Of a stretch of 64,000 bases of DNA, positions 24,974 to 33,496 are shown in pieces. The translations under genes and the position numbers were made by a program. Each line of letters starts with the position of its first letter. Position 1 is the first letter of the stretch. Where the stretch lies: positions 558,001 through 622,000 of the forward strand of contig CAJQLE010000004.1 of assembly GCA_905479105.1 (NCBI GenBank), read 5' to 3'. Origin of the DNA: an uncultured Flavobacteriales bacterium. Its GTDB lineage: Bacteria > Bacteroidota > Bacteroidia > Flavobacteriales_G > Salibacteraceae. Under the pieces are notes generated by a model. It had not been told where the DNA came from and ran no database searches. It saw only the letters and a list, made by a program, of their open reading frames with translations.

Positions 24974-26254
24974 TTATCGATATGTTCTACTCTCTTGTTT
25001 CAGCTTTTGCCATTCATTTGCTGGTGTTTCAGGCAATTGTTCTGAAATTAGCTTCTTATAGTCGTACGCTAGACTTGATTTGAATGTGTAAGGATAGGAG
25101 TGAAGTTCCGTAGTAAGCATTTCACATTCATAGACGAAATCCGATGCTTCATTTTCGCTAAAAAGTCTCCTTTTCTCTAAGAATACGTCTGCCTTAAGCC
25201 TTACACCACCTAAGGCCCACTTTCCTTTGAATGGTTGATAATTGAACTCAACCAGTGTGTTTTTAATATCGAAAGAAAGACCGTAAATCCATAATGCGGC
25301 CTTCATATACCCCGGAATGATATGATTTTGGCTATAATCACTTATACCGAATTCAATTTTCACAAAAGCATTCGTTGATTGCTCTATCCACATGGTGCCA
25401 GCTAACATCGGTTTGTGGACTTTCTTTTTCTGATCAAAGTGAACCACTACTAATGATTGGTTGCCATATTCTACTGGCTTTCCATACCAAAATTCATATT
25501 GCGTATGTGTCGCGCTATCTAAGAAGTCGACATTGTCATTATTCACGACAAAGGTCTGGTCGGCATTGCGCAAGGGGTCAAGCGATAAAAGGAAAGGGGG
25601 ATTTCCTATTTCTAAAGGCATAACAAAGTCTTCAGATGTAGCTTCTTGTCCATTCTTTTTGGCTGATTTCAATTCTTTTTTAATTTCCTTTTCTCGTTCT
25701 TTCAGCATAAATTCCAACTCATCTTTCCCGCTCTTATGACCTGCCCGAATGCGAAAGTCAAAGGAATCCTTTGGTGATAGGTAACCGGTTTGAATCGCTT
25801 CTAAAAAAGCCTCTGAATAATTAACATAGTGGTTGTTTTCCTTCAAATACTCTTTATAATAGTGATGAGTTGCAAAAGAATCAGGATAGTAGTTTTTTGA
25901 AATGGATTTTAACGCTAGTCGAACATATTCATCAGCGAGCATTGGCTTGACTATTATTTCATCTAACTCCAAAGCCGATGATTGCAATAGCACACTATCT
26001 CCAGTGATAATGTCTTTACAAATAAGTTTTCGTGAGATATAGCCTATGGACCTGAACTCAAGTATGTCGCTTGATCTTAGGTTATACATATTTACCTGAC
26101 CAGAGTCGTTAGCTACAAAGCCATATTCACCGCCTCGCAGCACTGCTGTAGCATAAGGAATAGGGCTCTTTGAAGAAGCATCGACAATAGTTATCTTCTG
26201 TCCTTTTACAAAGAGGCTTATGCAAAGAAGTAAAAAGACGAATAGATATTTCAT
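24974..26254 (-). CDS. Secreted protein with carboxypeptidase-regulatory-like domain
   Basis: I start at the ATG at 26254, giving MKYLFVFLLLCISLFVKGQ, a clear signal peptide; a longer upstream frame would bury it. Residues 20-90 form a CarboxypepD_reg-like beta-sandwich (TIVDASSKSPIPYATAVLRGGEYG, then EFRSIGYISRKL). The remaining 330 residues resemble the middle part of DUF5686-type outer-surface proteins (LDEIIVKPMLADEYVRLAL, HHYYKEYLKE). The large outer-membrane barrel of full DUF5686 proteins is absent. It is likely periplasmic or surface-exposed. Function unknown. It is 35 bases downstream of recQ on the same strand. Confidence 0.75.
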   Translation of the reverse strand: MKYLFVFLLLCISLFVKGQKITIVDASSKSPIPYATAVLRGGEYGFVANDSGQVNMYNLRSSDILEFRSIGYISRKLICKDIITGDSVLLQSSALELDEIIVKPMLADEYVRLALKSISKNYYPDSFATHHYYKEYLKENNHYVNYSEAFLEAIQTGYLSPKDSFDFRIRAGHKSGKDELEFMLKEREKEIKKELKSAKKNGQEATSEDFVMPLEIGNPPFLLSLDPLRNADQTFVVNNDNVDFLDSATHTQYEFWYGKPVEYGNQSLVVVHFDQKKKVHKPMLAGTMWIEQSTNAFVKIEFGISDYSQNHIIPGYMKAALWIYGLSFDIKNTLVEFNYQPFKGKWALGGVRLKADVFLEKRRLFSENEASDFVYECEMLTTELHSYPYTFKSSLAYDYKKLISEQLPETPANEWQKLKQESRTYR

Positions 26255-26289
26255 AATCAAATCCTTGGACGGTTTATATCCTCTAATGG

Positions 26290-27999
26290 TCACAATTGCT
26301 TTAAGCAGTAATCGCACATACCACAATTTTCCGCGTCTAATTCACCAAAATATTCTAGCAACATTCTACTCCTACATTTTGCCTCTGATTGAACATAATG
26401 GAGCATGGCTTCTGATTTATTCTGAGTCACTTCTTTTCTTAGTTTATAATGTGCGTCAGAAAAACTTAAGTTCTTTTTGTCTAGCCTTTCGCAGGTGAAA
26501 GTAATTTTAGGTAAGTTACTGGCTTTGTTGTAAATAATGTATTCTGAGTTATGTAACCATTCAAGTCCTTTTATTACGTTATCCTTTGACCATTTGGTTC
26601 GTTTTGCCAATGTCCATTCACTTATGGAAGAGGTTTCATCAAAGAGTCTTGAGTATGATCTTAACAAGGCATCTACCAACCAAGATAATCTGTGTTGTGA
26701 TGTTCTGAAATTATAAACTTGTTCATAGCTGGCTTTAAAAATTACCGAAGAGAAATAATCAGATGATTCATTGAACAGTATATAGCCTTCACGTTCTACA
26801 AACTTTAAACTCAGAATAACCTGCCGAATATCCAGGTTGTAATTCTTGCACATCGTTTCTATGTCTAGGACAAATGTTTCATCCTTGCCACTGCCTATTG
26901 CAAGTCTTAGAAAACTCGACATTGCTTCATAAACTCTCTTTATTTCATCTTTTGAAGGAAAGGATTGAACTGATTTTTCAATATAGTTGCTAATGTCTTT
27001 TTTACCCAAAACAGATACAGCAAAAGCCTTGTTGCCATCCCTTCCTCCGCGACCACACTCTTGGTAGTAATTTTCCAAAGTGTCGGGAATATCAACATGA
27101 ATAACAAACCGAACATCGGGCTTATCTATCCCCATTCCAAAAGCATTGGTGGCTGCGATAATCTGAGACTCTCCTGACATCCATCGTTGCTGTTTTTCTG
27201 ACCGAACTTCATTATCCAATCCAGCGTGATAGTAGTCTATGCTTAAACCGCGTTTTTTTAATTCTCTACTAATTCTCTCGGTTCCTTTTCGGCTGCGCAT
27301 GTAGACAATACCTGAACCTTTTTGCTTTTTCGCAATGCGTTCGATTTTGCCCAATTTGTCTTCGTCCCAATCTATGTAATAAGAAAGATTATCTCTCTTG
27401 AAGCTCTTTTGAAATAAGTTTTCCTTCTTAAAGAGTAACTTTTCTTGAATATCCTTAACGACCAAAGGTGTGGCACTTGCTGTTAATGCTATAGTCGGTG
27501 TGCTAGGGATTAAGTGTTTGATCTCGGCTATTTCGAGATAAGAAGGTCTGAAGTCGTATCCCCATTCACTTATACAATGCGCTTCATCAACCGCTAAAAG
27601 CGAAACGTTCATTTGAGCAATTCTAGCCTTAGCTAAATCAGTTTTAAGGCGCTCAGGAGAAAGGTATAAGAACTTGATTTCTTTATCATAGATGGCTCTG
27701 TCAAAAATGGCGTCGATTTGCTTAGCGTCAAACTCAGAAGTTGCGCAGAGTGCCTTTATACCCTTTGAATTAAGAGCGTCAACTTGATCTTTCATTAAGG
27801 CAATGAGCGGAGAGACCACTATACAAATACCTTCTTTGATTAAAGCTGGAACTTGAAAGCAGATAGACTTCCCACCGCCAGTTGGTAATATCGCTAAAGT
27901 ATCTTGACCCTTCAAAACGCTTTCAATTATCTCAAGCTGTAGAGATCTGAATTCTTCGAACCCCCAAAATTTTTGAAGTATGTCGTGTGGCTTACTCAA
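26290..27999 (-). CDS. RecQ-family ATP-dependent DNA helicase (short form, no HRDC)
   Basis: The 569-residue 3'-5' DNA helicase starts with TTG at 27999. Motif I is LPTGGGKSICFQ, motif II DEAHCISEWGYDFRPSY, and motif VI QECGRGGRDG. A zinc-binding and winged-helix region ends in CRSRMLLEYFGE, then CGMCDYC. The C-terminal HRDC domain of full-length RecQ is missing, so the protein ends right after the zinc cysteines. A second, full RecQ probably exists elsewhere, as Bacteroidota often have two; that is inference. Its 5' end overlaps the M14 peptidase gene by 8 bases. RecQ proteins process stalled forks and recombination intermediates. Confidence 0.92.
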   Translation of the reverse strand: MSKPHDILQKFWGFEEFRSLQLEIIESVLKGQDTLAILPTGGGKSICFQVPALIKEGICIVVSPLIALMKDQVDALNSKGIKALCATSEFDAKQIDAIFDRAIYDKEIKFLYLSPERLKTDLAKARIAQMNVSLLAVDEAHCISEWGYDFRPSYLEIAEIKHLIPSTPTIALTASATPLVVKDIQEKLLFKKENLFQKSFKRDNLSYYIDWDEDKLGKIERIAKKQKGSGIVYMRSRKGTERISRELKKRGLSIDYYHAGLDNEVRSEKQQRWMSGESQIIAATNAFGMGIDKPDVRFVIHVDIPDTLENYYQECGRGGRDGNKAFAVSVLGKKDISNYIEKSVQSFPSKDEIKRVYEAMSSFLRLAIGSGKDETFVLDIETMCKNYNLDIRQVILSLKFVEREGYILFNESSDYFSSVIFKASYEQVYNFRTSQHRLSWLVDALLRSYSRLFDETSSISEWTLAKRTKWSKDNVIKGLEWLHNSEYIIYNKASNLPKITFTCERLDKKNLSFSDAHYKLRKEVTQNKSEAMLHYVQSEAKCRSRMLLEYFGELDAENCGMCDYCLKQL

Positions 28000-29743
28000 T
28001 GCGATAAACGGGGTAGATCATATGTCTGTCACCTTCATAGTGAGAGGATTGCTTATATAGAAAGGCAAGTTTAGCTCTTGAATTATTTCTATTTGTAGAA
28101 TCCTTGGATACAAAAACCTCAAGAGCTTTGAGTATTTCAGGGTCTTTTATCATTTCTGACGCCTCAGGATCAAAAACATAGCTGCTAAACCATTCTTTTT
28201 GCTGTAATATTTCATCGTAAAAATTCCAGTTGAAATATGAGTCTGGGCCTTTTGGTTCAAGCATTTCAACAAGAAGTCTCCTTTTCAATTGATTGGTTGA
28301 GATAAGGTAATAGCTGTTAGCCCTAATTTCTCGCTTCACTGAGGACTTTTCAACCTCGACATTTGAATGATAATAGTGGGATTCATAAGGAGAGGAGCTG
28401 GACTCAAAATCAGTAATTTGATAAGCCGAAAACTCGATTATTGTATCCTGACCTATCAATTTCATTTCCACTGCATTTAGCTCCAAACGCTGCACTACTT
28501 GGTCCCAAGAAGAGGGAACCAGATAATAAGATGGGGCAGAAACTATTGTTTTCGCTTTTAAATGAGCTAAGTATGGGATTTGTTTTTCCCATTGCTTGCT
28601 TCGGTCATAGTAAAGTTGTAATTCTCCTGTGACTTCACTCGTGTCATAAAACGCTTCATACCCTTTGAAGTCGAGCAAATCAACCTGTGAATCGTCAATT
28701 TCCCAATCGATGGTAAACTCCTGCTGTTTGCTTAAATACATGTTTGCCGCTGCTCGTGCTTCTTTTACATGGGATCCTTCTTCAACTAGGGTTTCTCCTA
28801 ATGAATTCAAGAAATTCAAAGTTGATACAACACGTTGCTTAAATGGTTTCAACATGTGTGTTTCTGTTAAAAGACCGATTGAGTTATGAAGCGCTGTAAA
28901 TCCCGTTGAATATCTTGGAGTATCATAAAATGAGGCAAATCCGGAATCAGGTGTTGTGCCAAAAACGTTTACATAAGGAATCATCTCATCGCCTTTTCCT
29001 TTCATTTTTGATTTCAGACTTTCTGATATTGTTTCAGAAAGATAAGTGTTCAATGGAGGAGTGAGCTTATCAGGGTGGGAGAGTAGGTAGGTCATTGTGT
29101 AAGGGTAGTCAGCGCCATTACTTACGTGGGTTTCCAAGTATACATCAGGATTCCATTTTGAAAAAAGTTTAATAAAGGAACGAGCATTTTCACTGTCCGC
29201 TTTGGAAAAATCTCGGTTAAGATCCAGGTTTCTAGCGTTTCCTCTGAAGCCATAACTTTCAGGTCCATTTTGATTGGCTCTTGAACAACAATTTCGGTTA
29301 AGAGAACCTCCGACATTGTAAATAGGAATGATCATTATGACAAGATCATTGAATTCACTTTCGAAGTTTTCACGACTTAGAATTTCTCTCGCATAAAGCA
29401 TAGAAGCATCAATGCCATCGGGTTCTCCCGGATGAATTCCGTTATTAACGAGCCAAAGTGTTTTACCACTGTTTTTAATAGACTCATGATTGAAATTTCT
29501 TGAAGTGTTGATGAAAACGATATGCAAGGGAAGTCCTGCGTCAGTCTCGCCAAATTCTTTTACGCATACATAAGGCGATTCTTTCTCCAACGAACGCCAC
29601 CAGCTAATGGCTTCAGGGTAAGTTGCAGTTTCTAAAGAGTCTGAAATTTCAAATGGAGTGACCAAATCTTTAAGATTGCCAACGTCAGAGCAAGCAGATA
29701 AGAATACAACGCTTAATACTGCTAAATTCAGAAGTCTTATCAT
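27992..29743 (-). CDS. M14-family zinc carboxypeptidase lipoprotein
   Basis: I start at the ATG at 29743 so that the lipoprotein leader MIRLLNLAVLSVVFLSAC lies at the N-terminus, with the lipobox cysteine at residue 18. Counted from the alternative upstream ATG at 29764, the zinc ligands are H111 and E114 in GIHPGEPDGIDA, then H213 in ETHVSNGADYPYT. DLNRDFSKAD provides the substrate arginine. TETHMLKPF, about 90 residues later, supplies the probable catalytic glutamate. The C-terminal 250 residues are beta-rich and lack a known domain. It probably degrades peptides at the outer surface or in the periplasm. A second upstream in-frame ATG at 29764 is less likely. Confidence 0.88.
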   Translation of the reverse strand: MIRLLNLAVLSVVFLSACSDVGNLKDLVTPFEISDSLETATYPEAISWWRSLEKESPYVCVKEFGETDAGLPLHIVFINTSRNFNHESIKNSGKTLWLVNNGIHPGEPDGIDASMLYAREILSRENFESEFNDLVIMIIPIYNVGGSLNRNCCSRANQNGPESYGFRGNARNLDLNRDFSKADSENARSFIKLFSKWNPDVYLETHVSNGADYPYTMTYLLSHPDKLTPPLNTYLSETISESLKSKMKGKGDEMIPYVNVFGTTPDSGFASFYDTPRYSTGFTALHNSIGLLTETHMLKPFKQRVVSTLNFLNSLGETLVEEGSHVKEARAAANMYLSKQQEFTIDWEIDDSQVDLLDFKGYEAFYDTSEVTGELQLYYDRSKQWEKQIPYLAHLKAKTIVSAPSYYLVPSSWDQVVQRLELNAVEMKLIGQDTIIEFSAYQITDFESSSSPYESHYYHSNVEVEKSSVKREIRANSYYLISTNQLKRRLLVEMLEPKGPDSYFNWNFYDEILQQKEWFSSYVFDPEASEMIKDPEILKALEVFVSKDSTNRNNSRAKLAFLYKQSSHYEGDRHMIYPVYRIE

Positions 29744-29807
29744 GAATGGCTTATTATTCCCCAAATCAACGTAAAAGGAATGACTATTAAAAGTGAATTA
29801 AAAAGGA

Positions 29808-29815
29808 TATTTTTG
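29808..29815 (+). promoter_or_regulatory. TAnnTTTG promoter element for the SRPBCC/GyrI-like gene
   Basis: TATTTTTG is an exact match to the -7 consensus, 25 bases upstream of the ATG at 29841. The expected transcript would begin near 29822. No clear upstream TTG is seen. Confidence 0.5.
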
Positions 29816-29840
29816 AGAAGCAAACCATACCACAACCATT

Positions 29841-30851
29841 ATGAAAATCATTAAAATACTCGGAGGCATCATTGCTGCCTTAGTTTTCATTCTCTTAATC
29901 TTAGGTTTAATTGCGCCAAGCCACACGCATGTTGATCGATCTGTTACGATAAATGCTCCCTATGATCATGTCTGGTCTTACGTGAATAACTTCAAGGGCA
30001 TGGACGAATGGTCGCCATGGACTGAGCTTGATCCCAATCAAGTTACCACCTTTGAAAATGACGGTGCTGTCGGAGCTATTTATACTTGGTCTGGAAATGA
30101 TTCAGTTGGTAAAGGCGAACAAACGATAACAAGCATGACAGATAATGAAGTGGTTACGCACTTGCATTTTATTGAACCTTTTGATGCAGAGGCGGATGCG
30201 ACAACTACTGTGCTTGAAACGGAAGAAGGGATTCAGGTTACTTGGTCCTATGATGCTGAAGCACCTTATCCAATGAACGTCATGAACCTGTTCATAGATA
30301 TGAATGAAATGCTTGGGCCCGATTTTCAAAAGGGCATGGATAAACTAAAGTTGATCGCTGAAGAGTCAGCGGCAGCTATCGTTGACGAAAAATCTTTTGA
30401 CATTCAAACAATTGAGCTTGAAACCAGAACATATATTGGGGTGAGAAAAACTATTTCATGGTCAGAAATGCAGTCTTTTTTTACCTCTTCATTCGGGGCA
30501 GCACTTGAAGGTGTAGCCTCCGCTGGATTTGAAATGACGGGCATGCCAACTGGAGTTTATTTCACTTGGGATGAAGAAAATCAACAAGCAGATTTATTGG
30601 CTGGTGTGCCAGTAAAAGAAGGTGATCTAGAGGGTATGGATTCTGAAACCATTGGAGGGGGGTCTTTACTTATCGAATATTACGGTCCTTATGCAGGGAC
30701 GGGTGATGCACATATGGCAATCGAAAAGTACCTGAAGGAGAACGGTATTCAAAGCACAGGAATGGCAATTGAGGAATATGTAACAGACCCAACTGCGGAA
30801 CCAGACACATTGCAGTGGTTGACTAAAATATACTATCCATTGACGGATTAG
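29841..30851 (+). CDS. Membrane-anchored SRPBCC plus GyrI-like fusion protein
   Basis: The 336-residue protein has three parts. An N-terminal helix (about 5-24, LGGIIAALVFILLILGLIA) anchors it. A polyketide-cyclase/START-type SRPBCC domain (about 30-175) has RSVTINAPYDHVWSYVNNF and MDEWSPW. A GyrI-like small-molecule-binding domain (about 190-336) has TYIGVRKTISWSEMQSFF and GGSLLIEYYGPYAG. Each domain binds hydrophobic or aromatic ligands in other families. The two together on a membrane anchor suggest an extracytoplasmic ligand-binding or sequestering protein. No AraC-type DNA-binding part is attached. It has its own consensus promoter and no close operon partner. Confidence 0.85.
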   Translation: MKIIKILGGIIAALVFILLILGLIAPSHTHVDRSVTINAPYDHVWSYVNNFKGMDEWSPWTELDPNQVTTFENDGAVGAIYTWSGNDSVGKGEQTITSMTDNEVVTHLHFIEPFDAEADATTTVLETEEGIQVTWSYDAEAPYPMNVMNLFIDMNEMLGPDFQKGMDKLKLIAEESAAAIVDEKSFDIQTIELETRTYIGVRKTISWSEMQSFFTSSFGAALEGVASAGFEMTGMPTGVYFTWDEENQQADLLAGVPVKEGDLEGMDSETIGGGSLLIEYYGPYAGTGDAHMAIEKYLKENGIQSTGMAIEEYVTDPTAEPDTLQWLTKIYYPLTD

Positions 30852-30929
30852 TGAATAGAGTATAATTGGACATAACGGATAGTCAAGCCTGTTATTAACA
30901 AGTAATGTGGTTTACTCTTGCGCTCTAAA

Positions 30930-30960
30930 TTGTTATTGGAACTTTAAGACCTTACCTTTG
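30930..30960 (+). promoter_or_regulatory. Bacteroidota promoter (TTG-N20-TACCTTTG) of the FKBP gene
   Basis: TACCTTTG at 30953-30960 is an exact -7 element and TTG at 30930-30932 gives a 20-base spacer, the usual Bacteroidota arrangement. The start would fall near 30967, giving a leader of about 60 bases to the ATG at 31030. Confidence 0.7.
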
Positions 30961-31029
30961 TGCTAATTATAAGCGAAAGATGACGTTTACATCATCTTCG
31001 TTCATTTTAAACGTTTTAAATAGTTGGTT

Positions 31030-31458
31030 ATGAAAGTTGTAGACAAGAATGATAATGTGTCAATTCATTACAAGGGAACATTAAGTGATGGTCAGTTGTT
31101 TGATTCATCGGAGGGGAAAGATCCCTTGACGTTTGAAGTAGGAAGTGGACAAGTTATCTCAGGATTTGATAAAGCTGTGGTCGGAATGAAAGTAGATGAA
31201 AGTAAGGTGTTTACAATCCCTTCGACTGAAGCTTATGGTGAAGTTAAGGACGACTTGTTATATGAGATTCCTGTGAGTTCGATTCCAGCGGAATTAAATC
31301 CGCATGAAGGTCAAAGATTAGTCTCAAACCTTGAAGATGGAAGACAAATTCCGGTAACTGTGAAATCAGTAAAAGAAGATATCATCACGTTAGATGCAAA
31401 TCATCCTTTAGCAGGAAAAGATCTAACATTTGATATTAAGATAGTAGAGATCAAATAA
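31030..31458 (+). CDS. SlyD-like FKBP-type peptidyl-prolyl isomerase
   Basis: The product has 142 residues from the ATG at 31030; a TTG two codons earlier is unlikely. It is an FKBP core with an inserted flap, as in SlyD: VSIHYKGTLSDGQLFDSSEG, then GSGQVISGFDKAVVGMKVDE, TEAYGEV, and the chaperone IF domain at about 70-120. It isomerises prolyl bonds and assists folding in the cytoplasm; no signal peptide is seen. The histidine-rich nickel-binding tail of E. coli SlyD is absent. It has a good consensus promoter. The desaturase gene follows 35 bases after its stop and may be read through. Confidence 0.93.
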   Translation: MKVVDKNDNVSIHYKGTLSDGQLFDSSEGKDPLTFEVGSGQVISGFDKAVVGMKVDESKVFTIPSTEAYGEVKDDLLYEIPVSSIPAELNPHEGQRLVSNLEDGRQIPVTVKSVKEDIITLDANHPLAGKDLTFDIKIVEIK

Positions 31459-31493
31459 TGCTATAATGCAAATTTTAATTAATTCAAAATATT

Positions 31494-32588
31494 TTGATAG
31501 AAGCAGCACCGCGATTTAATCGTGCTTCAAGTAAGGAATTCTCTCAAACTTTAAGAAAGAGAGTGAATGCTTATTTTGAAGAAAACAACATCAAACGGAC
31601 CGGAGATATAAGAGTTGCGTTCAAGGCTTTAGCAATGTTCAGCTTATACTTTGTTCCTTACATCATTCAAATGACAATGAATTTGGGCACCGTGCCTTAT
31701 CTTCTTTGTTCAGTGCTGATGGGATTGGGGGTGTCTGGAATTGGTCTTGCGATAATGCATGATGCATGTCACGGCTCATTGTCCAGTAAGAAATGGGTTA
31801 ATAACCTCTTTGCGTATTCATTGAATATCATCGGTGGAAATGCCCTTTCATGGAAAATCCAGCATAATGTGTTGCACCATAGTTTTACAAATGTTCATGG
31901 AATGGATGAAGATTTGGAAGCAGGAAACATTATGCGATTTACTCCAAGTGAGCCATGGAAGCCGCGTCACCGAGGTCAACATATTTATTCTTGGGTTTTG
32001 TATTCTTTAATGACATTCAGTTGGGTGTTGTTGAAAGATTTTAAAAGAATCACGAAGTATTCAAAAGTTGGATTGGTTCAATCTCAAGGGGTGAAGTACC
32101 ACAATGCGATTCTTACAATTGCTATTTCAAAGATTATTTATATTGGATACACCCTTGTCCTTCCAATCGCTCTTGGCTATCCAGTTTGGCTTGTTCTAGT
32201 TGGTTTTGGTATAATGCATATGCTTGGAGGCTTGATGTTGGCAATGATTTTCCAGCCTGCACACATTATGGAAGACAATGAATTTATCAACGGAGATGCT
32301 GGTGTGATAAACGAATCATACGAAAGTCACCAATTGAATACGACATCTAATTTTGCTCCTACGAACAAACTACTTACTTGGTATTGTGGTGGGCTTAATT
32401 ATCAAGTTGAGCATCATATCTTTCCAAGCGTTAGCCACGTGCACTATCCTGCTATTTCTAAAATAGTAAAGGCTACTGCTGAAGAATTTCATTTGCCTTA
32501 TAAAAGTGTTCCTTCTTGGGGCGAAGCCTTGAGAATTCATCAGCGTACAATGAAAAAGCTGGGTGAACCTGAATGGTCACTTGCTTAA
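31494..32588 (+). CDS. Membrane fatty acid desaturase
   Basis: The 364-residue di-iron enzyme starts with TTG at 31494. The three histidine boxes are HDACH (H89-H93), HNVLHH (H124, H128, H129) and QVEHH (H307, H308), in the pattern of the acyl-lipid and linoleoyl-CoA desaturase-like family. There are four membrane helices in two hairpins. It introduces a double bond into an acyl chain, usually at the membrane, needing electrons from ferredoxin or cytochrome. No fused cytochrome b5 domain is present. Cold or membrane-fluidity control is common for such genes. A clear terminator follows. Its close spacing to the FKBP gene suggests shared transcription. Confidence 0.93.
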   Translation: MIEAAPRFNRASSKEFSQTLRKRVNAYFEENNIKRTGDIRVAFKALAMFSLYFVPYIIQMTMNLGTVPYLLCSVLMGLGVSGIGLAIMHDACHGSLSSKKWVNNLFAYSLNIIGGNALSWKIQHNVLHHSFTNVHGMDEDLEAGNIMRFTPSEPWKPRHRGQHIYSWVLYSLMTFSWVLLKDFKRITKYSKVGLVQSQGVKYHNAILTIAISKIIYIGYTLVLPIALGYPVWLVLVGFGIMHMLGGLMLAMIFQPAHIMEDNEFINGDAGVINESYESHQLNTTSNFAPTNKLLTWYCGGLNYQVEHHIFPSVSHVHYPAISKIVKATAEEFHLPYKSVPSWGEALRIHQRTMKKLGEPEWSLA

Positions 32589-32598
32589 TGAGTATTTG

Positions 32599-32628
32599 AA
32601 AAGAGGAGCAGTTGTTCCTCTTTTTTTT
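32599..32628 (+). terminator. Rho-independent terminator after the desaturase
   Basis: Stem AAAAGAGGA (32599-32607) pairs with TCCTCTTTT (32616-32624) around an 8-base loop and is followed by a T run to 32628. Confidence 0.8.
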
Positions 32629-32641
32629 GTCTCTTTACTTT

Positions 32642-33433
32642 ATGGTTCTGAATAGATTCTTTCTTTTAAACGTGTTTACTGGAATAAAAGCCAGAGGGAA
32701 TCAATGTTGTGTGTTGATTGTCGATGACCTCAGTGATGATGAGTCATTGTTGAGGATTGCGAGCGATTTCAATTTACCCGCTACAACATTTTTGAAGCAG
32801 GAGAATAGCAATACTTTCAGTGTAAGGTGGTTTGCTCCAATGGCTGAAATTGAACTCTGCGGACATGGTACCTTAGCGGCTGCATGGGTAGCCAACCAAT
32901 TGTTTCCAAAAGAAGTTAAATTTATATTCAACTATGCTGCTGGAAAACTAATAGGAGTTGAAAGTGATGGTAAAGTTGAACTTTCAGGAACAGCAATAAT
33001 TAGCGAGGAATCTGCAATACCAGATCATGTGAAGAAGGCTTTTCATGGCAAAGCAATGGCATACTATCCCTCGTCTAATAAGGATTTAGTCTTATTTGAG
33101 AATGAGTCTGACGTGATAAATATGAAATCTGATTGGAATGCCCTGCGGGAATCAGATACGTTTGGATATGTTATTACAGCTGAGTCTACATCTTATGACT
33201 TCATTTCGAGAGTATTGTTGCCACATATAAATATTCTGGAAGACCAAGCCACTGGCAGTTCACATTTGATATTGACACCCTTTTGGTCCAAGAGACTTAA
33301 TAAAACATCAATGAAAGCATATCAAGCGAGCGAGCGAGGAGGACAAGTTGAAGTTAGGATTAAGGATGATCTAGTCACATTGAGAGCGTCCTGTATCTTA
33401 TTTGGCGAAGGTTCTTATGTTGGCGAGTATTGA
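32642..33433 (+). CDS. PhzF-family phenazine biosynthesis-like isomerase
   Basis: The product has 263 residues from the ATG at 32642. An earlier TTG lies inside the terminator and is rejected. The N-terminal pattern FFLLNVFTGIKARGNQCCVL matches the xxVFTxxxxxGNxxAV opening of PhzF proteins. The active-site glutamate region NSNTFSVRWFAPMAEIELCGH contains E and the conserved CGHG turn. The second half repeats the diaminopimelate-epimerase-like fold, with HINILEDQATGSSHLILTPFW. Family members isomerise small cyclic or enol substrates, and most have no known physiological role. It is not in a phenazine cluster, so its substrate is unknown. Confidence 0.88.
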   Translation: MVLNRFFLLNVFTGIKARGNQCCVLIVDDLSDDESLLRIASDFNLPATTFLKQENSNTFSVRWFAPMAEIELCGHGTLAAAWVANQLFPKEVKFIFNYAAGKLIGVESDGKVELSGTAIISEESAIPDHVKKAFHGKAMAYYPSSNKDLVLFENESDVINMKSDWNALRESDTFGYVITAESTSYDFISRVLLPHINILEDQATGSSHLILTPFWSKRLNKTSMKAYQASERGGQVEVRIKDDLVTLRASCILFGEGSYVGEY

Positions 33434-33496
33434 ATTAATCCTTTTATTTTAGCCTGATACTTAATTTGCGAAAGATCATCAACTTCTAAAAGCTTC

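Noticed and set aside
32612-32641. TTG start for PhzF
   Set aside because: It lies within the desaturase terminator hairpin and adds a poly-phenylalanine lead not seen in PhzF proteins.
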